In this document: piece after piece, positions 25,806 through 39,500 of the stretch
Position numbering within the stretch: the stretch's first letter is position 1
How the letters are laid out: each line of letters starts with the position of its first letter
Source of the DNA: JABGQS01 sp963666505
GTDB lineage: Bacteria; Bacillota; Clostridia; Christensenellales; SZUA-584
Direction of reading: 5' to 3'
NCBI GenBank assembly: GCA_963666505.2
Contig: CAXXXL010000001.1
Location: forward strand, 310,001 to 374,000
Length of the DNA stretch: 64,000 nucleotides
Notes under the pieces: generated by a model
Told to the model about the DNA's origin: nothing
The model's input: only the letters and a program-made list of their open reading frames with translations
The model's database searches: none
Program-made: the position numbers and the translations under genes

Positions 25806-27599
25806 ATGAAGTTCACAGACGTAAAAACAAAGCGGAACCTATGCGTGATAGTCGGTATCTTGCTTGTTGTTTTTATGTCGTTTTTTATTTGTCCCGCAAC
25901 GGCATCTGCAGCCGACGAGGCTGCAGAAACGGACGCCGAACCTGTGCCGGAAGGCTCTGCCGATATCGGCGGCGTAGACGTGACCGACTCTTCAGGAACG
26001 CAAACGGTAGACACAGAGCCAGAGATACAGGATGCTCTGGGGCTGGCGGACGATACCGACCTTTCCTATGAAAACACTACAGAGCAGAACGCAGTTCAGC
26101 AGGCCATCGATGCAGCGCTCGGATACGCAAGCGGCAACGCAGAGATAACATCAGCTACTGTTCTTGTAGACGACGGCACATACACAGGCGGTCTTACTGT
26201 CAACACTACCCACACAGTAACGAGCGTTGACGAAGCAACAGGCACCCAGACGACTACTGAAGAAACGTACGACCTTGCCGAAGACTTCATACTCAAGATA
26301 ATAGCAAAAGACGCAGAAGCCGAAGACGGCTCGATGACAAATTCGGCCGGCGGCGCAGGAGTCGAAGGCGACATAGATATAAACGGCATCGACGTAATAC
26401 TTGCAGGTCTCTATTTCGTCAGCGACAGTGTTGTCAAAGCCAAGTCCGCAGATGTCAGCATCAGCGGCACGACGCTGGATGACACGATCTCGACAGACAT
26501 AACTGACGGCGCAAGCGTCAGCATAGACGGAGGCGCAGGAAACGACGATATAAGCGTCAACGGAACCTTGGGGACTTCCCTTGGCTCGGACGACAACTCC
26601 ATAAACATAGACGGCGGCGGCGGTGATGATACTGTCAACATCGACACGTCAGCAACCAACGCAACAAGGGGCAAGACTACTGTCACGATAAACGGCGGAA
26701 GCGGCGGAGACAAACTTAACCTGACCGGAACGATAAGCAGCAGCGCAGCCAACACAGGAGTGCGCAGCGGAGCATACAGTGAGAACGCAGACGTAACGGT
26801 ATTCACTTCAGCCCTTGCAGGTGTACTCATACGCCAGCTCGATATCGACACCCTAAGCGTAGAAAGCTACATCGACGAGCTATCCGGAAAAGCAAACGTA
26901 GACCTCTCAGGCAGCTCTTCATATTATTTACCCGGAGCCGCCAGCTTTACAAACTACAAAATAACCGACTACGACGGAACTGCATTAAGTGTTACTTTGC
27001 CGGACGGCCTAGCACCGTTCCTCGCAGGGCTTATCATAAACGGCAGCGATTTTGAAGTCGGCAGCATATACGCTCCGGCGTTCAACCTCTCAATAAACGG
27101 AAAGTGTATAACTGTAAACGGAACGCTGAATGCACGCAACATAAACATCACCGCTTCGGACAGCGATGTGCAGATAAGCCTGTATACAGATTTTGACAGC
27201 TCCGTAATACCGGACTTCGAGTTTGAATTCAGCCTTTTCGACTTTGTCTCAGCCGCCTGCATAACGATAAGCGAAGGCGCAGCGCTGACTGCGAGCGAGA
27301 CAATCACTTTAAAGGTCACCAGCACTCAGACGCAGTCGCTGCTTCCGGATGCGTCCCAGCTTTCCCAGGCGATAACAAACCTAACCACAAAAGCAAAAGA
27401 CCCGACCAACCCGAACCAGACTCAGGACGCAAGCAAACTTGATGCTCTAAAGAAGCTTGCCGTAAATCCTAATTTCATAAATGTAAAAGTCGGCTCAGCC
27501 GTTATAACAATAAGCGGCGCGATGACAGCCGCCAGCTCCATAAGCGCATCGGCTTGCGCAAAAAACCATAATGTCGGTAACGAACAAAGACCTTGCTAA
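25806..27599 (+). CDS. Giant adhesin, N-terminal fragment with signal peptide
   Basis: 597-aa frame. Residues 1-36 form a Sec signal: KTKR, then a hydrophobic run and ATASA before the mature acidic region. Next come Asp/Thr-rich segments, three Gly-Asp nonapeptides around residues 240-305, and beta-rich sequence with LPDGLAPFLAGLIINGS and NGTLNARNINITAS. True homology ends near 27560; after the A-run the frame reads only a dozen unrelated codons to TAA at 27597. Removing one A gives GCA AAA ACC ATA ATG TCG GTA ACG, which joins smoothly to the next fragment. AAAAGGA precedes the ATG. Confidence 0.85.
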   Translation: MKFTDVKTKRNLCVIVGILLVVFMSFFICPATASAADEAAETDAEPVPEGSADIGGVDVTDSSGTQTVDTEPEIQDALGLADDTDLSYENTTEQNAVQQAIDAALGYASGNAEITSATVLVDDGTYTGGLTVNTTHTVTSVDEATGTQTTTEETYDLAEDFILKIIAKDAEAEDGSMTNSAGGAGVEGDIDINGIDVILAGLYFVSDSVVKAKSADVSISGTTLDDTISTDITDGASVSIDGGAGNDDISVNGTLGTSLGSDDNSINIDGGGGDDTVNIDTSATNATRGKTTVTINGGSGGDKLNLTGTISSSAANTGVRSGAYSENADVTVFTSALAGVLIRQLDIDTLSVESYIDELSGKANVDLSGSSSYYLPGAASFTNYKITDYDGTALSVTLPDGLAPFLAGLIINGSDFEVGSIYAPAFNLSINGKCITVNGTLNARNINITASDSDVQISLYTDFDSSVIPDFEFEFSLFDFVSAACITISEGAALTASETITLKVTSTQTQSLLPDASQLSQAITNLTTKAKDPTNPNQTQDASKLDALKKLAVNPNFINVKVGSAVITISGAMTAASSISASACAKNHNVGNEQRPC

Positions 27600-30500
27600 A
27601 TGGTGCATACCTTTGGGCGTCAACGTAGCAGTCGTAAAATCACTAGTTACGGTCAAAGACAGCGCAGTCATAACCTGCACAGGCGGCGGTGTAGCGCTAA
27701 GCGCAGACACATCTGCCATTGTTAAGACCCAGGCGGTCACAGGTACCATCCCCGTTGCGATAGCAGTTTCAGTTGTTCATGCCAAAGCAAACGTGATAGT
27801 AAAAGACAACGCTTTCATAAGCGCAGTTAACGGAAACGTCGTTATAAGCGCCAACAGCACTGTGGATGTGGAAACGACAGCAAGCGTTCCTCCCGCTCCG
27901 ACGACAGGCACATCAACCAGCGGCAGCTCGACTTCAAAGTCTGGCGGCTTCTTCTCGGTCGGAGTGGTAATAAACGAAGCAGCAGCAGCAGTTCTCGGCA
28001 ACGCTTCAATAACCGCACTAGATATACTCATGGGTTCTACCGCAGACGAGAGTGTGCGCACACAGTCAAGTACAGACAGCTCGGCAGTAAACGACCAGAC
28101 GGCAGAAGACAACGGCAGCTTCTCTCTTACAGATATAATCAATCTTATAACAAAGCTCTTTGGTAAACTTTCGGGCAGCGGCGGAACGACGCCGATGGTT
28201 GGCGACGACGCTGCAGATTCTCTTAATCAGGCAAACGACGAGATAACTCCGCCGGAAGAGCCGGCTGACCCGGGCGACCCGGGAACAGGCGATGATGATG
28301 ATGAAGACTTAGGCCTCGGCGCGTTGTTCGGAGACGACGAAGAGGAAGAGCCGGAGCCGACCGGCGTTGAAGATTCTTTCAACAACGGCACGAACGGAGC
28401 TAGTGACGAAACGACGCAGGTTTCAGGCACAAATTCTTCGACCCAGCTTGTCGGGGCCCTTGCCGTAACCTATGCAGGCAACACCAACAGCGCAGTAATA
28501 AAAACGACCGGCAGCATAATTGCCGGCGGAATGCTGGCGGCAAACGCTGTCAGCACATCTTCTATAGTCACTCAGGCGGACGGCTCGCCTATAAAAATAA
28601 AAAAGACAAGTACCGGCACACCGATACAGGAGCCGGTCACCATAACCGGCGGCACGATAACCACCGCAGAGGGAGATACTCCTCCCGATCCGGCAACGGT
28701 TGCATACAAAGCTCCATCAGCCCCGACTGTAACGGGAGGCACTGTCGGCGCCGACGGTAAAGTAACGGTAACTGGCACAGAAGTCACGATAGAAGGCATT
28801 ACCATAACTGTTACCGGCGGCAAAACGATAATAACCGGAGCAACGGATATCACCCAGGGCGGTGCAAGCATAACCGTCCCGATGGATCCTGTAACTATAG
28901 CAGGCGGCACGACTACGATAACGGGCGGCAAGCTCACCATAACGGACATCACCGTTTCGACGGTAATAACGATAGCAAAAGGCACAGTCACGATAGAGAA
29001 CGCCACAGTTGCAATGAGCGGCGGCACTGCCAAGAACGAGGGCGGTACGATAGACATACCAAGCTCAGACATTGTTCTTTCGGACGTAACAATAGATAAT
29101 ATAGAAAGCTTCGGCGCAGATATCCCCGACGGCCTTGCGCCCAGTCAGCTGCCCACATGGGCAAATACGGAAGCCCCGGAAATGGTAGACGACACCGGCG
29201 ATCCTATACAGCTTCCCGATATTTCATCGGCAGTTGTTTCGGGCGGCGGCGCAGAAGTCACAGACGGCATCGGCGCATTCTCCGGCACGGGCATATCGCT
29301 CACAATAAGAGGCGGAAACAGAAACGAAGATAACAGCGTTATAACAATGGCGGATGTAGAGATAACAGGCGCAACGCTCACGGTAAGCGAAGCGTACCTT
29401 ACACTGACCAACGGAACGGTCACAGGATGCCTGATTCAGAACCAGGACGGAACGACACAGGCGGCGTCCATAACAGGCGGAGTCATAAAATACTCAAACA
29501 GCACGGTGACAATAACAGGGGCAACTATAAAGCTGTCGCTCGTTCATGTCACCATCAGCGGTACTGGCCCAAGTAAAACTGTAAAGCTTTCAGGTGGAAG
29601 CCTCACAGTTGAGGGCGGCTCGACGGTTGTAACAACCCATGCGGAAGAGCCACCGACGACTGCAGTGATAACAAACGCTAAGCTTACGACAGAGCCCGTT
29701 ACTCCGGCCTCCGGCGGCACCAGTTTCTCACTGGGCGTTGGGATATCAGTCGGCGTAATAAGGCATATCAATACTGCCTATATAGAAGCTGCGGTGCTTG
29801 CGGCGCAGAGCATAAGCATTACAGCAGATTCAAACGGAGTCACGTCTGTGGCAAAAGCAGCGGCGGGCGTGTCAACTTGCGACATCGGTATAGCAGGCGC
29901 AGTCAGCGTACATATCGTCACAGCAAAAACCAACGCAAGGCTGGGTTCATCAGCAGCAGTTGCCGGCGGAAGCGTAACTATAGAAGCTTCCCAGACTTCC
30001 GAGTTCTCGACGAGTGCAGATGCAATTGGAACGGGCACTGCTTCAAAAGTGGGCATAGGCGCCGGTATAGCGATAGGCATTATCGGCTGCGATATCAACG
30101 CAATAATCCCGGACGGAGTGAACATCACGGTTGCTCCCGGTTCGTCAGCTATAGAATCTCTCAGCGTTAAGGCGCTTTATAAAGGAAGCGAAACTCTTGC
30201 CGCAAAGGCGGGTATATCCGGAGGCACAGCGATAGTTCCGGTTCTGGCCTTGGGCGTGTCCGGCGTTTCGACCAACGCTCAAGTCGGCACGGGCACAATA
30301 GTAACAGCGGCCAAGGATGTGCTCATAAGCTCCAGCAACGATATATCAAGAACTAGCAGTGCAGACGCTGCCGCAGCGGGCTCATCCGTTGCAGTTGGTG
30401 CGGCGCTGTCCATAGGCGTGTATAACGACAACGCAGGCTCCTTCCTCAAGAGAAGCGTATATGCGCGCAGTGTTTATGTTTCTTCAACTTCTAAGAGCGC

Positions 30501-33500
30501 TTTGAAGAGTACGGCGAAAGCCGGTGCCAACGGTGCAAAAGCAAAGACGACTTCGGGCGGCATGACCAGCTCCGGCAGCTCAAGTGGAACGGTCACTTCC
30601 GATGCAGATGAAGAGGAAGACAAAGGAGAAACAGACGAGCTGGCAGACAAGAACGTAGCCTCAGCGGCGCTTCTTGCAGGAGGCTCGGGAACAAACAACG
30701 TCAACACATCCGCCGTACAGGGGCTCAGCTCCAACAGGCAGGGCGCACAGACAAGTGAAGGCAACGTAAAAGTTGCGGCAGGCTTTGCGCTAAACATCCA
30801 GAAAAATTCATCCGTCGCAGAAATTGGCGATGGCATTACTATCATAGCAACTGCAGATTCCGAAGAAGGCTCAGGAACCCTCGCAGTTACATCCGTAAAT
30901 AAAACTGATGCAGACATATCGGCTAACGCAAGCGCTACACAGGCAAAGATAGGCGTAGGTGTTGCTGTTGCAATCAATATAGTAACTTACGATAATATCG
31001 CAAAAATAGGCGATGCACGGCTCACCGCCAAGGTGCTGATAGTCAGCGCCCTGCTTCCCGCCGACAAAGAAAAGGAAGAGGAAGCGCAGAGCGAATACAA
31101 CTCCCTCAAGGGCAAGATGGTCTCCATCATAAAGATGTTCGTGCACGATGTCCTAACAGAGATGTCGGCTTCCATCGGCCTTGACGAGCTGTTCGACACA
31201 TCCGATACGATAACAGCGATAAGCGACCTTGTTGAAGAACTCGTCACAGACTTCATCGACACGATGATAACGGACACCGGTCTCGAGAACCTGTTCAACG
31301 GCGATATCGACCAGCTTATAAGCGAAGCGCTTTCATCAATAGCGAACCTGTCTTCCGACGCGTTTAGCGCAGTCAAAGATGTTGTAATAGAAGAGCTCAA
31401 GAACAAAGTTATGGAGCTCATACCGTCAAGCGGCGGCACTCCTCAGGATTCGGGCAAGAGCGGCCTGTCTGCATCTCTGCAGAACGTTGTAACGGGTGTT
31501 GTCACCACACTCACCGAGAATTTCATTAACTTTGAAAAGCTAACGGCTTTCCTTAAAGGCTCATTGGTCGAAACCATAAAGACGAAACTTACGACTTTCG
31601 CAGAAGGTGCACTCGACGATATAAAGAATACAGCGCTCGATATACTTGCAGGATGGCTCGGAAGCGATGCTGTCAAGCTAAACGGTCACACTATATCCAC
31701 AGAAGCGATATCCGGTGCGGGCGCTTCGGAAGTGGGCGTTGCCGGTGCGGCGGCGATAGCAGTCGTCACTGCCAATACGCTGGCAGAGATATCCGGCATA
31801 TCCGCTTCGCTTGCTCAGGACATCGTAATAACCGGTGAAGCGAAGATACTCGCAGATGCCACCCATATTATAAAGAGCGCTTCAAGCTCCGCAGTCGGCG
31901 ACGACGGAAAAGCGAACAAGAACAAGTCAGCAGCGGCAAACGCTAACGCAGACACAACTGGCGGCAGCTCACCGGCACCGACCAGCACAGAGCCCACCAC
32001 CGGTCCGGATTCGGGTACGGCTACAACGCCCAGCCAGGATAACGACGCAGGCGGCAAGTCAGTCGGCGTGGGCGCATCGTTCGCATTCAATCTAATAAAC
32101 ATAGACGTCGTGGCGGGCCTCGGCGAAAACCGTACGCTAACAGCGCAGGCGCTAGTAATAAAAGCGACGCTTGAAAATAGGCTGGAGACGGTTTCAGTCT
32201 CGGGCAGCGATCCGCTGGCAGACAACACCAGCGGCGACCCGATCGAAGAAGCAAAGGATATCTCAGTAGATGCTTCCGTTGCAGTCGGCCTTATATTCAA
32301 CAACGTCCACGCATACGTGGCAAACGGCGCAAACGTAACCACAACAGGCACAGTTAATGTGAGCGAAACGGAAGGCGAAGATTACGAAGAACTCGTAGGG
32401 CTCTATGTCTGCGCAGAAGAAAAAGGTTCAACCATAACAAGAGCAAGCGGCTTCACTGTCGGCGCCTCAACTGCTGTGGGCGCAGCGGTAGCCATCAACA
32501 TAGCATACTCTGATACGAATGCAGATTTTGAGGGCACAGGCGTAGTCGTAGGTGTCGCAAAGATAATCGCACATACATATAATGAAGACGACAGCCTCGG
32601 TATAGCGACGGCAGTCGGAGCGGATACGGACAGGTACCTCTCCAAGTTCAGAAACGCCCAGCAGGACTTAGAGCAGAACACAAATAAAGTACTCAGCGGT
32701 GACTATACAGACACAGAAACAACAAACGATAACAACCAGACGGCGACGACGATAAACGGACAGCTGGACCAGAACAGCAATTCTGAAAATGACAACACAC
32801 CGCCGGCTTCCAACAACAACGCACCGCTTTCGGCAAATGCACTGAATGCCTTCGACGTAAGCACGCAGTCCAACCCGGACACCAGCGAAGGCTCAAATGC
32901 GGTTTCGGGCAACGCAAGCGCTCTCGACGGAGGGGGCGTAGCAGCAGAGCCGGGAGCTCAGGATCAGCAGTCCCAGAAGATACGTGTTGCAGCCGCACTC
33001 GGGCTCAACATAACACTGCACGATGCAAACGCTACGATATCAGGTAGCCTCACCGCAGCGGCAATAAGCCTGCTTGCAGAGAACAACGGGAACTTCAAGG
33101 CGATGGGCACGGGCGCAGCAGTCAGCATAGACAGGAACGCAAACTCAATAGGTATAGGCGTAGCAGTCTCGGTAAATAAAAACGAAGCCAACGCTACGAT
33201 GAGCGGCAGCGTTACGGCAACGGGCGATGCAGACAACGACCCGGACATAACGGTAGACGCTAACCTGACTCAGAATATGGACGGCGAATACAAAGGACTG
33301 CTCGGAGCACAGGCTCTTGCGGGCGCTGTTACAGGCACCGGAAGCAAGGTGTGCATCTCGGCAGCCATTGCAGTTATAGTTTCACTTTCAAAGAGTACAG
33401 CTGTTATAGAAGCAAACTCGGTATTAAACGGCGGAGATATCAAAGTGAGCGCAGCGGACAAGAGCAAGCTTGCAGTACGTGCGGGCGGCCTGTCAGTGTC

Positions 33501-36500
33501 AACCGGCGCATCCGTCGGCGCAGGCGTCAGCTTTGCTCTGATATTCGCACACAACGACGTCACGGCTTCTGTAGGCAGCGGCGCTTCGATAACAGGCTCA
33601 AGCTTCAGTCTCACAGCCCAGAAGATAAAGGTAGACTTCTCCGACTACGAGAGCGAGTTCGGTGTCGATAACATGCTCACATACGATGCCGCTCCGGGAG
33701 ATGAAGGAATAGTCAACCTCAAGAAATCTAAGGATGCAGACGGCAACGACCAGTACAGCACAGATATCAATTTCGATACCGACAGTGCACTCGGGTTCGT
33801 CAATCTTTTGAACTTCCTATCCTCCACCAACTACTACGCCGAGTCTATATCCGGCGCAGTTAACACCGGCAGCGACGGCAAATTGACGGCGGCAGGTTCA
33901 TTCGCATTTGTGTTCTTCTTCAACAGCACGAGCGCAAGTGTGGGCGACGGGGTTTCAATAAACCTCATCGGCGATATGAACGTGCAGGCTTCCTCCGACA
34001 CGACCTGCCGTGTGATAGCGGGCGCAGTTTCGGCAAGCGCTTCAAAGGTCGGCATCGGCGCAACAGTCGGCGTAATAACAAACAGCGATAAAGTTAAAAC
34101 ATATATAGGCAATAAAGGGACAGGCACAGGAATAGATATAGGCGGCAGCTTCGATATGGCCTCGTCGGCAATCATGGACATGATGCTCATAACGGTTGCA
34201 GTCGGCGCAACGACCTCGGGTACGGCCATAGGCGGCACGATAGACGTCATAGTAACCCTCAACGATGTTCAGGCCCAGGTTGCAGACTACGCTTCAGTAA
34301 AAGCGGACGGCGATATAAACATAACCGCTTCAAACGATGCGTTCCTGCTGTTCATTGCTCTGTCTGCTGCGGGCAGCGGCGGGCAGACGGCAGTCGGCGG
34401 CACATTCGCAGTGCTGGTCAGCAAAAACAGCGCACAGGCGCTCGTCGGCAGCCACGTGCTGATAGACAGCAGCGCAGGCGCAGTCCGAATAGGAGCAGAC
34501 AACAAAGAGATATTTATAAGCATACTCGCCGCTCTCTCGGGCAGCACGGGCGGCGCAGCAGTTGCAGCAACGCTCAACGTTATGATAACTCTGTCCGCGG
34601 CAAAAGCGGCGGTGGGCAGCTATACAACGATAAACGCAGACGGCGATATCTACGTCGATGTCGGCAGCAACACATTCATGCTGACGATAGTGGCGGCCGT
34701 TTCGGGCAGCGCAGGCGGCGTGGCGTTCGGCGCTACAATAAACGTCAACGTATTCGACAGGGATGTTCTGGCACACGTAGGCGACCACTGCACGTTCACA
34801 TCCGCGAACGGCGATATAGTAGTGCGTGCGCTGGCAAAAGACTTCCTGCTCACAATAACAGCAGCAATTTCAGTGTCTACCGGCGGCGCAGGCATAAGCG
34901 GCAGCATACCTGTTGTCGTGGGTCTTAGCACAGTTGAAGCTAAGGTGGGTGAAAACTCTACACTAAACGCTGGCGGAAGCATCGGCGTCATAGCAGACCT
35001 TGATATGAACGTATTCGTTCCGGCGCTGGCGGTCTCCGTTTCGGCGGGCGGCCCGGGCATCGGCGCTACGGTCAGCTCTGTCGTGCTCGACAATATAATA
35101 AATGCAATAGTATGCGGCGGATGCACGCTGATAGCAAATGCCAATAAACAAAACGGCCTCACCTTGCCGGGCAGCAGCACGGCACACAAGGGCGTTATAG
35201 TCAGTGCAACGGCGAGCGAAAACATGTGCTCTATCTCGATAAGCGGCGCAGGCGGTTCAGGCTTTGCGGTTGCGGGCACGCTCAACACTCTTGTAATAGT
35301 AAATAAAGTTACAGCCCAGATAAGGAGCCGAGAGCGTGATTCAAGCGGCAACCCGACGGGCAGCGCAACGCACCACATCGAATCGGGAGACGAGGTGCTT
35401 GTAAACGCAGAAGACGACTCTGTAGCAATTAATATAGCGGGCAGCCTTGCTGCCGGTGCAGGCGCAGCAGGCGTCGGCGCCACCATGGTCGTTCTGGTAT
35501 TCTATAAAGAAGTAACGGCAGGTATAGAGGGTTTTGGTACAATCTCGGCAGGCGGTGCGATTACGGTCAGCGCTTCTGCAAGCGATGTGCTTACGCTGTT
35601 TGCGATAACGTTCGGAGCAGCGGCAAACGTAGGCGTGGCAGCCAGCGTAAACACAGCGGCATACCTCAATACAGTAACAGCAAGCCTCGGAGGTACGGTA
35701 ACCTCGTGTACGTCCCTTTCGGTAAAATCCCATACTGAATTTGTATTCATAAACTTTGCAGCGGGCGCAGGTGCTTCCGGCACAGTCGGCGTCGGCGCAG
35801 TTTTCGTGATATCCTTCCTCTACAACAAATCATACAGTTATATACTCGAGGATGCCGACATAACATCCTCCGGCCTTGTCAACGTTCAGGCGACGTCCAA
35901 AGAGCTCATCATCACAACAGCGATGGGCGTAGGCGGCGCAGGCGTGGTCGGCGTTGCGGGTACGTTAAACCTCGCCGTGACGATGGTCGAAACGAAGGCT
36001 TATACAGAGGACGGTGTAAAGATAACATCCGGTTCGCTCAAGATAGAGTCTCAGGACAGGTTCCAGTTCATAGGCGTTACCGGTTCAATAGGCGGCGCAG
36101 GCGCAGTCGGCGTCGGCGTATCAGTACAGCTCGTAGTAGCGTTCAACACCATATCGGCGTACATAGGCGAAGACAACATTATAACGACGACTACCGGCAG
36201 CGTAGATGTAACGGCCGAATCCAAGCGTGATTTCGACGCATGCACAGTCACGGGCGGCGGCGGCGTGTACGCAGGCGTACCGGTCGCTCTTGCGATAATG
36301 GTAGCCGGTGCCCAGATGACGAACGACGCTGCAGATATTCTCAAAGCACAGCGCTACCATATCGAATACGACATAGTAGACGGTGAGATGGTTGCAAGGC
36401 GTGACGCTAACGGCAACCCGATACTTGTGCTCGATGGCAATGGAGATCCTGTTCCGTTCCTTGACGGCGACGTCGGGCTGTACACTTGCGACAGGCCGGA

Positions 36501-39500
36501 ACCGCAGACCCAGGTCGACGATTCGTTCAACCGTGCAAATCCGCACGCAAGAGGTTATGCAGGCAATGTAGCTCTCGGTGATAAGCTCCAAGGCAGCGGC
36601 ACTTCCGTTCAGGACTATGATACGGATGCCGGCGAACTCGGGCAGGAGGACGACCCGCAGGACGACAACGAAGACGAAGCAAACCGTGTCAGCGGCAATA
36701 TGGACAATGCTGCAACGGGCGCTGCGACTTCTGCACCAGCTCCTCCGGAATACAGCCTCTGGGATACAACGTCAGCGTATATTTCAACAGGTTCAACAGT
36801 TTCTTCTCATTCAGATATAACCGTACAGGCAACGGACAGCATCATAGCAGATATGGTGGTCGGTGCGTTTGCAGTCTCGGTCTTTGCGGCAGTCGGCGTG
36901 GGCGTGGCGATAGCCGTGCTCAACTCAGACGTCCTCGCATACGTGGAAAGCGGCGCAACGCTTAATGCTGGCGGCGCAATAAACGTCAAAGCGATAGGAA
37001 AACACGGCAGCAGCCTGTTGTTCCCCGAAGACAGCGGCGAGCAGGGACGCAAGGACGACCAGGATTCATACAAGAACGATGTACTCTCACAGGTTCAGGA
37101 TCTTGCATCAGAGGTGCCCGGGCTTGCTGACTATACGATACGCTGCATAACGATAAACGCAGGCGGTGCAGGAATAGCAAGCGTCAACGTTTCGCTGTGC
37201 GCAGTGTCACTGTTCACTCAGACGATAGCGTACATGGCGGGCGATGTCACAGGCGCAGCCAGCCTCAACGTTGAAGCGCAGAGCAACTACGGCAGGGTGA
37301 TAGCCCTCACGCTCGGCATAGGCGGCGGCGGAGTTTCCGTCAAAGTCTCGCTGTCACTGGTCGTTTACCAGTCTGTAATGGAAGCCTCCATCTGCTCGCT
37401 GGCCAACATCAGCAACGTCGGCAGCATTTCGGTTACTTCCATGAGCGATACCAAAGCGAACGCTCTGGCTACATGCCTTTCGGGCGGCGGCATATCAGTA
37501 AACGCAGCCTCGGCGATAGCGCTCAACCTTACAAGGGTAGACACATTCATCGGGCAGGGCGTTTCGATAAGCAACTCCGGCTCGATAACACTGCTGTCGG
37601 ATATCCAGACTGCGGCGGAAGCGCTGATACTCAGCTTCTCTGTGGGCGCAGGCGCATTCGGCGTAACGTTCGCAATATCGGTTCTTAACCCGACGGTGCT
37701 AACATATATCGGAGTAACGCCGAATGACGATATAATAGCTCACTCTGCCGTTTCGGACGGCAGCCCGTACGGTACTATTTCGGTGTCCGGTGCAATAGCC
37801 GTGACGAACGATGTTTCAGGCACGGCGAACACTATAGGCCTCTCATTCGCAGCCAGCGGCATGATGTCATTGAACGGTGCAGTCGGCATAGCGGTAAACA
37901 GCCTGACAGGCTATGCGGCAATAAATAAAACAAACGTAACGGCGGGAAGCATAACGGTAACGGCGCTCATGGACGGCAACGCCACGGTGCGTGCATACGC
38001 AGCGACGATAAGCGGAGCAAACGCCATTGGCCTTATACTTGCCATTGCGATAATAGATTCAGACAACCGTGCTATGATAGACACTTCAGATTCTCATATC
38101 AAAGCTTCATCGATAAGCGTTAATGCGGGCGGAGATTCGGGCGGCTACAATTCGAAAGCGTACGTAGATGTAACGACAGCAACGTTAGCTGCTTCAACGT
38201 TCGCCGTCAACGTAGCAATTGCGATAAACAGAGCGGGCAACCGTGCTATAGTCAAGGGCTCTAGCGGCTTCATGAACGAAGCGGGCAGCACCGGCAGCCT
38301 CAGCATCAATGCAAGGGGCATTTCACAGGCGATAACAAACATCAAGGGTATAAACGCAGGTGCGGTAGCAATAGCCATGTCGGTCACTGTTGCGGTCCTG
38401 AGCAGCACTCAGGAGGCAATACTGCAGGGCAGCAGCTCATACTACCTAAGCTCTCTCACTGTCGAGTCTCACCATAATACAGACACAGACCCTGACCCAA
38501 TCCTCGACCTTATAACCGGCGACCCTGTCAATCGTGTCAGCGATCCGGTCGGAGGCGGCAATGTCGATGCCGATGCAGTTGCAAAGATATTCGCAGGCGG
38601 CGGCGGGCTTATAAGCGCAACCGCATTCATATCCGTTGCAACAGCCAATGCGACAGGAACGGCAAGCGCATCCGCAGGCTACTTAAGCGTTGACAGCGAA
38701 ATAAAGGTGCACAGCTATGGCAGGTCAAGGGCAGCGGTCGTAATACAAAAAGCAGAGATAAGCGCAGTCAGCGTAGGAATAATGGTCGGTGTAGCATATG
38801 CCAAAGGAACTTTCGGAGCTTACCTTGGCAGCGACAATGCAGACATACACGCCCAAGGCGTTAACCTGTATACAAACTATTCAGCCTACGCACTTGCAGA
38901 TATAAACCCGGCTACGGGAGGCTTCAATATAAGCCTGTATGCAATCAGCGGAAATGTAGGCTATGCAGAGGTAAATACGACTGCGAAAGCAGCAATAATC
39001 GGCAGCGGAAGCATAACATCCAGCAAAGCTGTAAGCGTACGTGTAAAGGGCACGGTAAGCTCATACGCTGTGGTCCACGGTGCTAAGGTAAGCGGCGGTT
39101 ATCTGAAGATAACAGTGAACGTAGCTACTGCCAAACTCAACGCCCGCCAGTACGCATATATCGACGGTGCAGATGTTATTACAACGGGCAGCGGCAGCGA
39201 CGGCAACGTCAGCATCCTCAGCGAATATAATACTAACGCAGCATACAACATAGACGGAACGCCGAAGAACCCGGATACGTTCGGCAGCGGCGCACAGGCG
39301 CTGGTCGGAGCATGCGGAGGCAGCAGCGTAGAGCTCAGCATTGCTTCGGGCAGCGTAAACGTAGCAACTGCATCTGCGCAGTCCCAGGGGATGGCATACA
39401 TAAACGGCGCTTCAACGAACATCTCGGGGGACCTCAAGGTCCGCTCGTTCGGCTCGTCATACGCCTTTGCAGACATTGAACGTCCGCAGGTCACGGTCAG

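Noticed and set aside
27571..27600. ATG at 27571 as the start of a separate 4,598-aa protein
   Set aside because: No ribosome site or promoter, and repeat sequence continues from the upstream frame if one A is removed.
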